From Macrophomina tecta (Eukaryota; Ascomycota; Dothideomycetes; Botryosphaeriales; Botryosphaeriaceae): a stretch of 64,000 nucleotides of DNA. The stretch covers positions 310,001 through 374,000 of the forward strand of contig JAKSGN010000007.1 in the NCBI GenBank assembly GCA_024180945.1. The letters run 5' to 3'. This document shows, in pieces, positions 10,455 to 22,651 of this stretch (position 1 is the first letter of the stretch; each line of letters begins with the position of its first letter). The notes below the pieces were generated by a model. That model saw nothing but the letters and a program-made list of their open reading frames with translations. It was not told where the DNA came from and did no database searches. Made by a program: the position numbers and the translations under genes.

Positions 10455-13400
10455 TCAGGCTTTCTTCAACTGCTCCGCGAGCCAATCGTAGCATCTGTCG
10501 ATTTCAGTAAAGCACTTGTTCGAGAAGGTGTCGAAAAGATGCTCCACATTGGGAAGAACCTCGATATGGCTGTCCACTCCCCTCTCCCTCAGCGCATCCA
10601 CGACCTTTTGGCTATGCGGCCATGGGATCAAGTCGTCAGCCGTGCCATGGATGAGGCAGGTCGGAGTTCGGTAATTGCCGCGAAGAATCTGTGAGTAAGG
10701 CGAAATGGATGCAATCTGCTCGCGAGAAGGTTGGGGAAGGTTGTAGTAGTTGCTCTCGGGGGACGAAGAAGAGGCTTGACTCTTTGCAGGAAGGCCATTC
10801 AGCAGCAGCGGAAGAGTCTGCGCGCGCCAATTCATGTGTAGCACGAAGCGCCAGCGTGGATCGTCCAGTGACATCAGCATACTGGGGACGTTCTTGTTGG
10901 TGGCGGGATAATAGCTTGCGATCTTGGCGCGTGGTCAGCAGAGAAGTTTTCGAACTTTCTTTGTTTTAACTTTCACTTACCGGCCGTTCTTGAACTCCTT
11001 CGAGCAAGTCATACGGATCCATCGGTCCGTGGACAGCCGCTTCCGGATAGATTGGCTTCTGCCACCACTCGGACTCGTAGTCGGTTGGGCAGTAGAAGGC
11101 CAAAATAGCCTCCGGTGGCTTGATGCCCCTCAGACGGCTCATAAATGCAGTAGTCATTGCAAGGTGGCCGCCGGTCGACCATCCCACAACAGCAACCCGT
11201 TCAGGATCAATACGTAGGCCTTGGCGCTGCGCTCCGAGGATGGGCAGATGCGGCAGCTCTTCGCGCGCCCAACGGAGCGCATCGCAGACATCGGTCATGG
11301 GCCCATCACGGATGTTGACTTCTGGGCAGAAACGGTATTCGATGCTGATGGGTAGGAAACCGCGATCCAAAAGGAGCCGGACCTGGCGAAGGTTGACTTC
11401 TTTCCGAGTGAACATGACGTGGCCACCACCATGGACCATCAAAGCTGCGGCGGGAGAGAATCAGCAAAGAATCACAGAAGATTGTTGTCAAGGAGGTCCA
11501 ATATCATACCGACTGGGCGCTTCGTCAACGCCGAGACTTGGTCCGCGGGCGGGTAGTAAATGTCGGCTAGGAGCGGCACGCCATCGACGTTCTTCCATTG
11601 CACCGTGGCCACAGATGGCGACGACTGCCCGGAACGGCTCCTACTGTGGCGCAGCGAGGCCCGACGAATACGCAGTTCTTCGTTTTGTGGCTGATTGGCA
11701 AACGCTGTGATGATGCGTAAGGTGCGGGCCTCTTCGCTGGTGCCATCGGTCCAGGCCACATGGCCAAATCCTGCGGCACGCAGACTGCTATCCCAGAACC
11801 ACTGGTCGGCCAGGACGTGCTTGCGGCCATCCTCAAACAGCCACCAGCCGTCCAATAGACCAAACACCAAGTCAAACCAGAAGATGTTCCGCGTGAACTC
11901 GACCAGCGACACGAAGCCGTCCGGTCTCAAAAGTTGTCGAATATTCGAGGCGGACCGCGTCAGGTTACGCGTAGCGTGAATACAGTTGGTAGAAAGCACG
12001 ACGTGATGCTTGCCCAACAGCTCTGCTGGCGGGGCCTTCTCGATATCGATCACAGTGAAGTTCATGTTAGAGCGGCCAGCGAACTTCTTGCGTGCTGAGG
12101 CCACCAGAGCGCCAGACAAATCACTGAAAGTGTACGTGAACTTGACACCCCGTTGGGTGAGATAATCTACAACGTACTTGGTAGTTCCGCCGGTGCCGCC
12201 GCCGAGTTCGAGGATGTGAAGTGGCTCGCCCACACTGCCAACCTTAAGGAGAAATTCACCAAGGAGTTTGGTGATGGCTTTGTACATGGGCCCGTTGGTA
12301 TACACGTCTTCCAGTAGATCTTTGTTAGCACGGTCTGCGAACAAAAGCTTCAGCGGATCCGCGGCACCGGTCAGACAGTCGGACAGCCGCGATCCGGTGA
12401 GGTTGAGAAGGCGGTGCTCGGCGGCGTGCTGAGGAAAGTTGCGCACAACACGCTGAAAGATTGAAGATGCCGGCTCGTGGTCTATAAGCTTCTGCGTGCG
12501 TCGCACGTCCACACCATCCGAGTAGACCAGGCCACCGTCTTCAAGGACGACGTAGAGCTGGTTGATCAGTGGCTCGTGACGCGCCAGGCCTTTGATATGT
12601 GGAACAAGAGCATCGGCAGATAGAGCATCTAGGGGGCAACCCAGCTGTGCGAACGCTTCCACGGTGTAGGCCAGTGTCAACCGCGCCTGTTCTGGGTACA
12701 CGTGGCGCCAGAAGTTAGCGAAGCCCGTCTGGGCAGCGTAGACATCGTAATCAAATCGCACGTCTTCGAAGGCTTGCTGGGCATTGTATTCGGTGCGTGG
12801 TGCAGGTGTTGCTAGAGGCGAAGGGGCCGGGGAGATGCTCGCTGAGCGAAGCGCCAATGGCTTAGGCGTTGTAGGCGGTGGAGAGCGTCGCTGCGGCTTA
12901 GGCTTTTGAACAGCTACAGGCACCTCTTCAACTGAAGTAACGGAACTGGTGTCTGTCTCGGCCTCGCCCACGTCGCTTGAAGAGCCAAAAGAGGAAGATG
13001 AGCTAGAAATTGCTTCGCGGGAGCCGCCTTGGACCCGCTTGGCAAGGTAGTCGGAGAGCAGCTTGGGGGTTCCAAGTTTTTGCCAGTCAAAATTCGGGAT
13101 TTCGATCTTGAAAGTGGATTCTACCTCGCTCTGGACTTCCATGACCATCAAGGAGTCGATTCCCAAGTCGTCCAGCGTTGAATCTTCTTTGATCTCAGCG
13201 ATGGCGACCTCAGAAACCTTGTTCAGTAACACTTTGACCTCCTGCAGCATGTCGCGCTCGGGGGCCTTCAGCTTCTTGGTTTTTTTGAGCCGGATTCGCG
13301 ATGCACGTACGACGGGGCTCCGGATGGGCGCCGAAAAGCTGATGGGGCTGCTGATAGGCGTGGGCTTGATTGGCAGTGCCGGCGGCGCCTTCACCCTGTT

Positions 13401-16400
13401 CTGGAGTAGAAGCGGTGTCTTGGTCGTGATAGGGCTTGCCTCAGTGGCACTGTTGGCACGGCCCAGAACTCTTGCGAGGCCCGTGACGGAGGTACGCGTG
13501 AAGCGGGCACCAAGGCCGAAGAAAACGAGCTGCTTGGTGTCGGCATCAAAGACGAAGACATCATTGACAGCCTCCCTATCGTTGGAGGGCGTGTAGCTCG
13601 AGTACACGAGCCACGAAGTCTTTCCTCCGGAGTTGCGGAAATGCGGGCTGGCGTGGATACTGTCGATCTTTGTGCAGACCATGACCTCGCCCGGGGCGCA
13701 TTCATTCAAGCTGTTCACGTGCAGACCGGCAACCTGGAAGAAGTTGTCCACCGCAAGCGGATTGGTAACCATGTCGTTAAGTGCGGATAGATCATGCGGT
13801 GGCAAACGCACTGTGCCCGCGACGTGATGGTCCTTGGCGCAAACATTGCGGACACCCTTGTAATAAGGGGCATAGAGAACGACGCGGGAGAAGACGCGGT
13901 AGATCATTGATCCCTTGAGTGCGTCTGCATCGGGATCGGCCTCCAGCTCAGCAAAGCGGTGGAAGCCGACCAGACGTTGGTAGCGAGCAAATTCTGCTTG
14001 CAACTTGCTGGAGTCATGCACGAGACGCACACGCCCAATGGCGTGAGATACGGCCTTCACATCACCCTTGGCTGCCTTGCTGCTCACCTCGAAGTGCCAG
14101 GCGCCCGTTCCCTCGTCGGAAGCCTCAAGATTAAGAGTGATGAAGCGCGAAGGATCCAAGCCGAGGGGCATCTTGATCTCGAGGCCTTCCACGGCCGGGG
14201 CGCCCACATCAGCTTCCTTGGACACAGCAGCCGCCGAACGCACGGCGAGTTCAGCGTACAGCGGGGCAGGACAGAGTGGCTCGGCGAGGACAGCGTGGCC
14301 CTCGACAAGCAGCTTGTACTCGTCGACGCTCGGGTCAACATGGAAGAGAGCGCTGCGGCGGTTCTGGTCCTGGTAGCCCACGAAGCGCAAAAGCACGGCG
14401 GGCTTCTTCTCATCCTCGCTTGGCGGAGTAGCATCCGCCTTAGAGAGACTCTCGGCGGCGTAGTCGATCCAGGGCAGCCAATGGCGGGATTTCTCGAATT
14501 GGTACGGCGGAGGATTGACATGCAGCGAAGCACTCAGTGGGCGGCGGTCATAGGGCCAGAAGCGGGCGCTGCGGTGGCCGGCCTTCCAGAGGGCTACAGT
14601 GGTGTCGGCAAGGTTGGCGAGAGCAGAGGCATCGTCAACATCAGCGATACGGGCCGGCACGAAGGTGTGTTTTTGCTGCTCGGAAGGCAGAGCGCGGCGC
14701 ACCATGGAGGTGATGCCAGAAGACGACCCAGCCTCCACCCAGGCACAGCCGCCTTGGAGGCGGGCGGCGAGGCGACGGACAGCATGGGTGAAGTAGACGG
14801 GGCTGCGGGTGTGTTCAACGATGAGCTGCGGCGTGGGGATGGGCCACGAGCGGTCCTTGGAGCAGGTTTCCAGGGGAATTGAGGGCTCGCGGAAAGCCAA
14901 CTGGGCGGCGAGCTGGGCAAGGTGTGGCAGCAGAGGCTCCGTCAAGTGCGAGTGGAAGCCGTGGGAGACGGGAAGCCGGCGCGCCGACACGCCCAAGGCC
15001 TGGAAGCGCGTGTGCGCGGCCTCGACCTCGACGACGGGCCCGACCAGCACGTGGCTCGCATCGCCATTGAAGCACGCAACCTCGACGCTGCCACTGCCAC
15101 TGCCAGCCGTCCCGTCCAGCACTGTCGCGAGGTCGGCGTCAACCGAAAGCATCGCGCCGCACTCCGCGCCCCAGTGCTGCTTCATCAAGGCTGCCCGCCC
15201 GCACACCAGCCGCAGCCCGTCCTCGAGCGACAGCGCCCCGGACACTGCCAACGCCGTCAGCTGGCCGAAGCTGTGCCCTATGACGCCCGCAACCGGCAGC
15301 CCGGCCTCAATTGAAGCACGCGCACTCGCATACTGCATCGCGAAGAACACGGCGTGCAGCCGCTCAACATCGTCGTCGACTGGAGAGCGCTGGAAGATGG
15401 CCGGGTAGATGCCAGGCAGCCCCAGCGCCCCGAGCGCCGCGTCCACGCGGTCCAACCCGTCACGAAGCCTGCCGCAGCTCTCGTACACCTCGCGGCTGAG
15501 ACCGACGTAGCTGCGCACCTGTCCGCCGAAGCACAGCACGACCGGCTTCGCCTGCGCAGCCTGCTCCATGGCTTTGTTGGGCGCTGCGAGCAGGTGCAGG
15601 AGCTCGCCAGTGGTGGACACAGTCGAGGTGATGGTGCAGGGAAGAGAGCGGCTCTGGGTCCTGGCCAAGGCGTGAGAAATGCTGCTGACAATCGTGTTGT
15701 CGCCGTCGTCGTCGCTGCCCGGAGCTGCCTTCTTGACCTGCGCGCCCAACTCGGCGCAGAAGGCTCGCAAGCTCTCATCCGTACCCGCTGACAGGTAGAT
15801 GGGGTACTTGGGCAGCTGTGGCATCTTACGCACCTCCTTGCCAGGCGCTTCGCACACTATCATGGCGGCATTGCTTCCAGCTGCGCCGTAGTTGTTAATG
15901 CAGGCAACCCGGAACTCCGCCGACCAGGGAACCGTTGCTGTCGGGACAAGCATATTCTCTGTTCCGCTTCCCGCTATCTTTGGATTCATGGTCTTGAAGT
16001 TGGCCTGCACCGGCAGCGTCTTCTTCTGCAGCATCAGACACACTTTGATGAGTGAGGCGATGCCCGCTGCGCCCTCCAGGTGTCCGATGTTCCCCTTGAC
16101 CGATCCCACCGCCAGTTGCTGTCCATGTGAAAACACGTTCCTGATGCTGTCAAACTCGATCGGGTCACCAACTGGGGTCCCTGTACCGTGCGCCTCCACG
16201 TACGAGACATCCTCAGCCCGCACTGCAGCGCCGCCCACGACCTTCCGGTACAGCTGCTGCTGCGAATCGCCGTGAGGGACTGTGATGTATGTGGAGTTCT
16301 GGTTCTGGTTCACGGCCGAACTGGCGATCACGCCGATGACGGTATCGCCGTCTGCGAGCGCCGCAGACAGCTTCTTCAGCACCACCAACCCCGCTCCTTC

Positions 16401-18284
16401 GCCGCGGCAGTACCCATCAGCGCTGGCGTCGAAGGGCTTGGTAGGCCCTGTTGGGCTCAGGAAAGAGGCTGCCGCCAGGTTTTGGTAAAAGTTGGGGTTG
16501 GTGTACAGGCTGACGCCGCCGGCTACTGCCTGGCTGCATTCGCCCAGCTGGAGGGCCTTGCAAGCGGCGTCAATGGCCACGGCCGACGAGGAGCACGCCG
16601 TGTCATAGGTGATGGACGGCCCGGTCCAATTGAACCAATGGCTGATGCGGCCGCTCAGAAATGCGCGAAGAGTGCCTAGCGACGAAAAAGCGGTTGGCTT
16701 GTGCGAGGCGACGTTATCGTTGTAGTCGTTGGAGCAGGCGCCAATGTAGACGCCAATATCCCGCGGGCTGCCATCGTCGGCCCCGACTGCGAAATACCCC
16801 GAGTTTTCCATGGCGGCATAAGCCACCTGCAGCAGCATGCGCTGCTGCGGATCCATCGAAGCCGCCTCTCTTCCGGATTTCTTGAAGAATCGATGGTCGA
16901 AGGCGTCTGCGTCGTCGACAAAGTTGCCCCAAAACTTCAGCTTCCCATCCGCACTCCTCCTGAGCCCTTTGGTGCTAAATCGACTCTCGGGCATTTCGCG
17001 GCACATGGACCGTCCCTCTGAAATCACATCCCAGAACTCCTCGAGGCTGTCCGCGCCGGGAAACTTGCATGCCATACCAACAACAGCAACTGCGTTTTCG
17101 GGGTACCGCCTCCCGGGTATTGGCGTGCCGGTTTCAGGGCATGGTAGAGCAGCAGCCGGCTGGGTTGTCTTCCATTTGAGAATCGTCAATGCGGCGTCTC
17201 GGGCCAAGGAGGACGGGAATCCGTCGATTAGCCCGAAAGTCACGATGGTAGGGTCGGTCGTGTTTATCAACTTCGAGACAGCAGTTGTGGCGGTTAAATA
17301 CCAGTTTGAAACATCGCAGAGGATGTTCCGCAGCAGAAGCTCATGAAGTGGCCCGCCTCCCAGAACCTGTGCGTCGGCGTTCGAGCATACGGGGACCAGC
17401 AGATGAGTGGCAGACGGGAATGACAGGCCGGGCCGAGCAGCGCAGAGCTCGGCAATCTTCTGGTAGGCACCAATGTTCTCGGTCGAATGGCAGCGGCCTT
17501 CGATTCCGGTAGGTTTAACGGCGATTCCACGGCTGGCAAACGCGCGTAAGAGTGAGTCCACTGATGCCGTGGGAGCGGTGACGTTAACGTCGGTGATGTC
17601 TCGGACGACGGAAATGTAGGCCTCGAGTACGATTAATCACAGTGCCACAATGGGAGCTTCAGGAAGACTTACATCGGGATGGCCTTTCAAGACTTCAGTA
17701 ACCTGGCTGTGGCCTTCTGACGAACCCCAGCGGACGGCTAGGGACGAGGTTGAGCAGCCTCGGGCCGCATCAAGATCCACGTAGGCTCCCACACACATGG
17801 CGAGGCGGACAGCGACCCCACCAAGAACACTGACATCTTCCTCCGTCCGAGAGGCGGCAACAACAACAGCGCTGAGCAGGCCGATGCAAAAGCCCTGCAC
17901 GCCCCCGACGCTCACCGCCTTGATCACCTCCGTGTGAGGCAAGCCCTGGTCATTGTGTTCGATGAAGTGAAAGTATTGTAATAGTTGGACAATGACCGTG
18001 AGCGGCATGCAGCTGATGTTCGGCGAAGCGCCTGACCGACTCCGCGCCTGGCCGTGGTTGATCCAGTCGTCCAGCTCCGTTAGCGCTTCGGCGCCACGGA
18101 CAACGCGCAGCTCTGGGTCGCGTTGGGCCATTATATGCCACAGATCGCTCAGCTCTTTGATTGAACAAAGCAGACTTCGAAGTCGCGGGTCGCACAGGAG
18201 CATTTCCCGAAGCTGAAGCATGACTTCCTGGGCCGGCCATGGTGCCTGAGGCCCAAAAAGGAGCATAGAGGGAGCAGCGACCAT
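10455..18284 (-). CDS. Non-reducing polyketide synthase, SAT-KS-AT-PT-ACP-MT-TE
   Basis: A four-exon model gives 2551 residues: 18284-17673, 17621-11510, 11444-10981 and 10922-10455, with introns of 51, 65 and 58 bp. Order: SAT (1-~360, GFCIG near 132); KS (~380-800, DTACSSS near 546, EAHGTG, GNIGHLEG); AT (GHSFG near 988); PT (His in VEGHAVL near 1312, Asp in AVDNFFQ); one ACP (GIDSLM near 1693); Ser-rich linker; C-methyltransferase (ILELGGGTGG near 2008); C-terminal alpha/beta-hydrolase release domain (HGGGH, GWSTG near 2330, HGTADD, NVEHLFD). All key residues are present. This order is that of NR-PKSs making C-methylated orsellinic-type acids (the AusA type), with hydrolytic release of a free acid. 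Methyl number and chain length cannot be read from sequence. It is divergent from the A-T-R gene. Confidence 0.96.
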
Positions 18285-18776
18285 TGTGATGATGAACAGA
18301 GGGAGGCACACCAAAGGTGCAGCAATGGAGAGAGGAGGAAGGTGGGAGAAGTTGAGTGTATCTCCGAGCTTGCGAGTCTGTTGAAAGGAAAAGTTGCGTT
18401 GCTGACGACGGCCGACTCGAAAACGACTGCATCCCAACATTCAAGTACTTCAAGGGTCCAGAAACTGAAACTGAAAACAGCAACGAAGCTTCACTGAAGG
18501 GCGTAGCGGAGAGGACCCGCCGCTCAGTTTGGATAGAATGCACGCGAGCGAGCGACCAGGCATGCTGAACGGACCCGACGGCATTCGCCGCAGCACCAAC
18601 AACGCTGCGGTCCGCTCGGGTCCCGCTAATGGATCCTTCTACACCTCCATGTGTTGGACCCAGCCCTGCAAAGCAGCTGAGATCTTTATGGCATTCTTCA
18701 TTCCACTAGTTGACTTTCTCATTTTTGAGGAATTACCACTCGTCTCTGTCTTCAAACCGTCCCGACGCTGCGCACC
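18285..18776. promoter_or_regulatory. Bidirectional promoter of PKS and A-T-R reductase
   Basis: There are 492 bp between the divergent start codons of the two core enzymes, so shared control is likely. A CGGCCG palindrome lies at 18409-18414, a plausible but unproven Zn2Cys6 half-site arrangement. No TCG-N5-CGA (AflR-type) site was found by eye. Confidence 0.6.
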
Positions 18777-21700
18777 ATGTCTGCTGCCGCGGAGATGCCA
18801 CGCTTCTCGCGCCCACCAGTTGAACTGCACGATATTGCCAGCGCTATCAGATCCTTGCCTGATTTGATCGATTTCAATGCGAGGGAAAACCCAAACCACC
18901 TGTTCTGCCTGCAGAGCTACAAGGCCGCTGAGGACAATTGCTACAGAATCAACCGCGTGTCACACCTTCAGTTCAAACAGGCGATACTCCGATGTTCTGA
19001 ATGGCTCAAAAGCGATTTGTCTGGCATCACGCTACCGCATGCACACGCCGATGGCGTATTTGTCAAAGGGTCACCAGTGGCTATCTTGATGGAGAGTAGT
19101 GTTGGGCTCCTAGTTCATGAGATGGCTTTGATGGGCCTGGGAGTACCTGTAAACAGCAACGTCCAAACCGAAGTTGACGAACGCTAAAACGAAACTGTCC
19201 AGGTGCTTCTTCTCTCAGCACGGCTAAGCCCGACTGCCATCCACCATCTTCTCGTTCAGACCAGCGCTACATCAATGTTAGTTTCACCGAAACTGCGCAG
19301 AGCTGCGGAACGCGCGCTCGCTCTATTTCCAACCGACGCAACCAAGCCAAGCATACATGATCAGAAACCACTAGATGAATTGATATGCAACAAGGATGCG
19401 GATGCGAACTGTGGGGCACGAAGCATTTGTAGCCCCGGCCATTACCTCGGCAAGAATGACCGCAGTGCTCTTATTATGCACTCCTCAGGAACTACAGGAC
19501 TGCCCAAGCCCATTCACGCCAGCCACCGGCAAATACTCGCTTTCGCGACCTGCCATGAGCTTCCTGGTGACGGACGTGACCTTGGAATCTGCCTGACAAC
19601 TCTGCCGTTTTATCATGTTTGAAGCCCTTCTCCGTTTGACGGCGCCATCGCAATGCTGACATATGATAGGGGTTCGGAATGATCACTTTTGCTCTATCCC
19701 TAGGGGTTGGTTTGCCTTTCTGCATGCCTCCACCATCTATGATCCCAACCGGAGAGGCAATGATGGAGCTGCTACAGACCGCTAACGCTCGTTCATTCAT
19801 CACTGTGCCATCTATACTGGAAGAGCTCTCTATGCTGCCGGATAATGCCATCGAAGTGCTGAAGACTCTCAGCTTTGTGGCTTTCGGCGGCGGCCAGCTC
19901 AAACAAGACGTTGGCGAACGACTGGCTGCGGCTGGCGTTCGATTACTCAACCATTACGGTGCCACGGAGAGCGGACCAATTGCACCAATCTTCTTTCCCG
20001 ACCAGGACTATGACTACCGCTATTTCCGGCTGCGATCTGATCTTCGTCTAGATCTGCGGGCAGCCCCCCAGCCAACGGATGGAGATGAGCGACAGCACTT
20101 CATTCTCACAGCATACCCATTCGGATGGGACACGCCCTTTGAACTACAGGATCATCTGATATGCAATCCAGCTCGCCCGCACACAGAGTTCGCTGCTGTC
20201 GGGAGGAAGGATAATATGATCGTCCTGGCGACAGGGGAGAAGGCTCTTCCGGGAATGCTGGAGACTTCTCTAATCGAGAGTCCCGCCATACGGTCGGCAC
20301 TGGCGTTTGGCGAAGGGCGTTTTGAGATTGGCGTCCTCATTCAGCCCACCACAGAGATGTCACACAACCAGGTTGAAGCCTTCAAGGACCATGTATGGAC
20401 GCTTGTCGAAGAAGTCAACCAGCGCATGGATGCTCATGCACGCATCACCTCCAAAGATTCCATACTTCTTATCAGCCCGACAGCGCCACTGCCCCGCTCC
20501 GATAAGGGATCCCTTCTGCGGCGGGAGATCTACAAGGTGTTTGCGGCCGAGATTGACGGAGTCTACCAAGGTCTGGAAGCCAAGAATCTGGAGAACCTGA
20601 AACGTCCTCTGAGGTGGGAACAGCTCGAGCACGACATCAAGACTATTGTGCAGCATGATGTCGGCTGGAACATAGCTGAAAGTGGTTGGTCCGTCACCGA
20701 CGACCTTTTTGACCTGGGTCTTGACTCTCTGCAGGCCTTGCGGCTGCGGCGGGTCCTGCTGGCGTCAGTGCCCATCCTCGACACCGACGCTCGATCTTCT
20801 TCAAAAGAGGAAATCGTCTCCCGTAACTTCGTTTATCAAAATCCGTCGGTTTCCCACATGGCCAAAGCACTCAAAGGCACCCAGACCTCAGAATCGGACG
20901 ACGCTTTTTCTGTGGACCAGATCGTTGAGCAGTACCGTGTCTTGCCGTCGTCCACGCAAGTTACCGTTCTGATTACTGGTGCCACTGGCAGCCTTGGGGC
21001 TCACGTTCTGGCGCACCTGGTGTCACTTGAGAACGTCAAACGCGTCATCTGTCTGGACCGCCCGAAGGTTGGCGTAGATGCGCCGGCGCGGTTACAAGCA
21101 GCGCTGCGGGACAAAGACTTGCACATCGAGCCGTACCTTTGGGAGCAGAAGGTGCAAGCACTGCAGAGCATCACAGCGCTGCCAGCCCTCGGGCTGCCTG
21201 CAGAGACATACAAGAACCTGCAAGGAACCGTCACGCACATCCTACACGCCGCATGGCCGATGGACTTCAAGCGCACCCTCGTCTCCTTCAAGTCGTCGTT
21301 CCAAACACTCCAAAACCTCCTCCAGCTTGCGCACGACGCGCGCTGCGCCCAGCCAACAGTCCATCCCTCATTCCTCTTCATCTCCTCCATCGCCACCGTC
21401 GGAAACGCCAGCGCCGTCACGGGCGACTCCACGATCGTAGAAGAGCCGGCCGCTGGCCCTGCCTGCGCGCTCAGCCTCGGCTACGCGCAGGCAAAGCTGG
21501 CGTGCGAGAAGCTGCTCCAGCGCACCGCGTCGACGGCGCCCCTCGCGGGCGAAGTGCGCGTGCGCTTCGCCCGCGTCGGCCAACTGTCCAGCAACTCGCG
21601 CACCGGCTTCTGGAACCCGGCCGAGCACTTCCCCGCGCTGGCCAAGACATCGCAGGAGATCGGCGCGCTGCCGCGGCTGGCGGGCACGCTGTCGTGGATC

Positions 21701-22102
21701 CCCGTCGACGTGGCTGCCCGCGCCGTGGGCGACATCCTGCTCCTCGGCGCGGAAGACTCGACTGACCTGGGCATCTATCATATCGAGAATCCGGTGCGCC
21801 AGGCTTGGAGCGATGTCATGCGCTCGCTCGCCACGCGGCTGGGGCTTGATCAAGAGACGGCGCTGCTGCCGTATGGGGAGTGGTTGGGGTTGGTCGCGGA
21901 GCGCGCGGGCCCGGCGAGCCCGGCGCGCAGGCTGCTTGAGTTCTTCGAGGGGGATTTCTTGCATATGGCGTGCGGTGGGGTGGTGCTGGACACGTACAGG
22001 GCAAGGAAGGCGTCGCCTGCGTTGAGGCAGCTGGGCGCGGTTGGCGATGAGCAGATGGATAAGGTCGTGGAGTATTGGCGGTCGGTGCATTTCATTCACT
22101 AG
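18777..22102 (+). CDS. NRPS-like carboxylic acid reductase (A-T-R)
   Basis: A three-exon model gives 1072 residues: 18777-19148, 19203-19616 and 19670-22102, with introns of 54 and 53 bp. The adenylation domain carries the ATP-binding motif SSGTTGLPKP near residue 218 and the NHYGATE segment. The carrier domain has GLDSLQ with the phosphopantetheine Ser near 615. The C-terminal thioester-reductase domain (NAD_binding_4) has GATGSLGAH near 699 and YAQAK as catalytic Tyr/Lys. There is no condensation domain. Family knowledge: such enzymes activate an aryl or other carboxylic acid with ATP and reduce it to the aldehyde with NADPH. Paired head-to-head with a TE-ending NR-PKS, it most likely reduces the released aryl acid. 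Both ends are well defined. Confidence 0.93.
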
Positions 22103-22651
22103 CTTCTCTTGCTTTTTGTTATAACAGAAACTGGACATTTGCTTTCCCAGCCTTTGCCATGTCTTTTTATATTTTCCATCATGAGTGTTCAACCTCTTGT
22201 GCACGCAGAGGAAGATACCCACCAGATGGTTGCATTAGCACCGCCCTGCAGAATCATTTTTTGGTTCTCGTTGCGCTTACAGCGCGAATTTTACCACGGC
22301 AATCCTAAAAGCGCCTAAAATCCTTCCACTGATTGTATGGTTCTAAAAGTGGCTTGTTTTTGTTGCCTATATCTACCCCGAGTGTGGCTTACATACCCCA
22401 AGCCTTCCACTAAGTCTTAGCGCGAGATGAAGCGCAGACCCTGTGGCTCAGCATATTTTCAGCTGGCTGAATCCTGGGAACAGATTCTATTTTCAGAACA
22501 GCAGCTCTTTCCTAATCGTTTCTACGTAGCGATAAGGGCCAGAGTGTGGGCTTGCGCTGGATACGCTGTCGAGGGATATTGGCCCTAATCAAACAGCTAC
22601 TCGGGTCCCAGAAAAGGATTACAACTCCAACTTTGTGATCCCATATGTACC
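22103..22651. other. Intergenic region between A-T-R gene and AflR-like regulator
   Basis: No credible gene was found. The sequence is AT-richer than the flanking coding DNA and presumably holds the terminator of the reductase gene and the promoter of the regulator. Confidence 0.5.

Noticed and set aside
13959..14882. 307-codon plus-strand open frame inside the PKS
   Set aside because: Antisense shadow of the GC-rich PT/AT coding region; no motif, and the PKS frame is certain.
10455..18284. Assigning the PKS as a 3-methylorcinaldehyde synthase (TropA-like)
   Set aside because: The C-terminus is an alpha/beta hydrolase with HGGG and GWSTG, not a reductive domain; reduction would have to come from the separate A-T-R enzyme.
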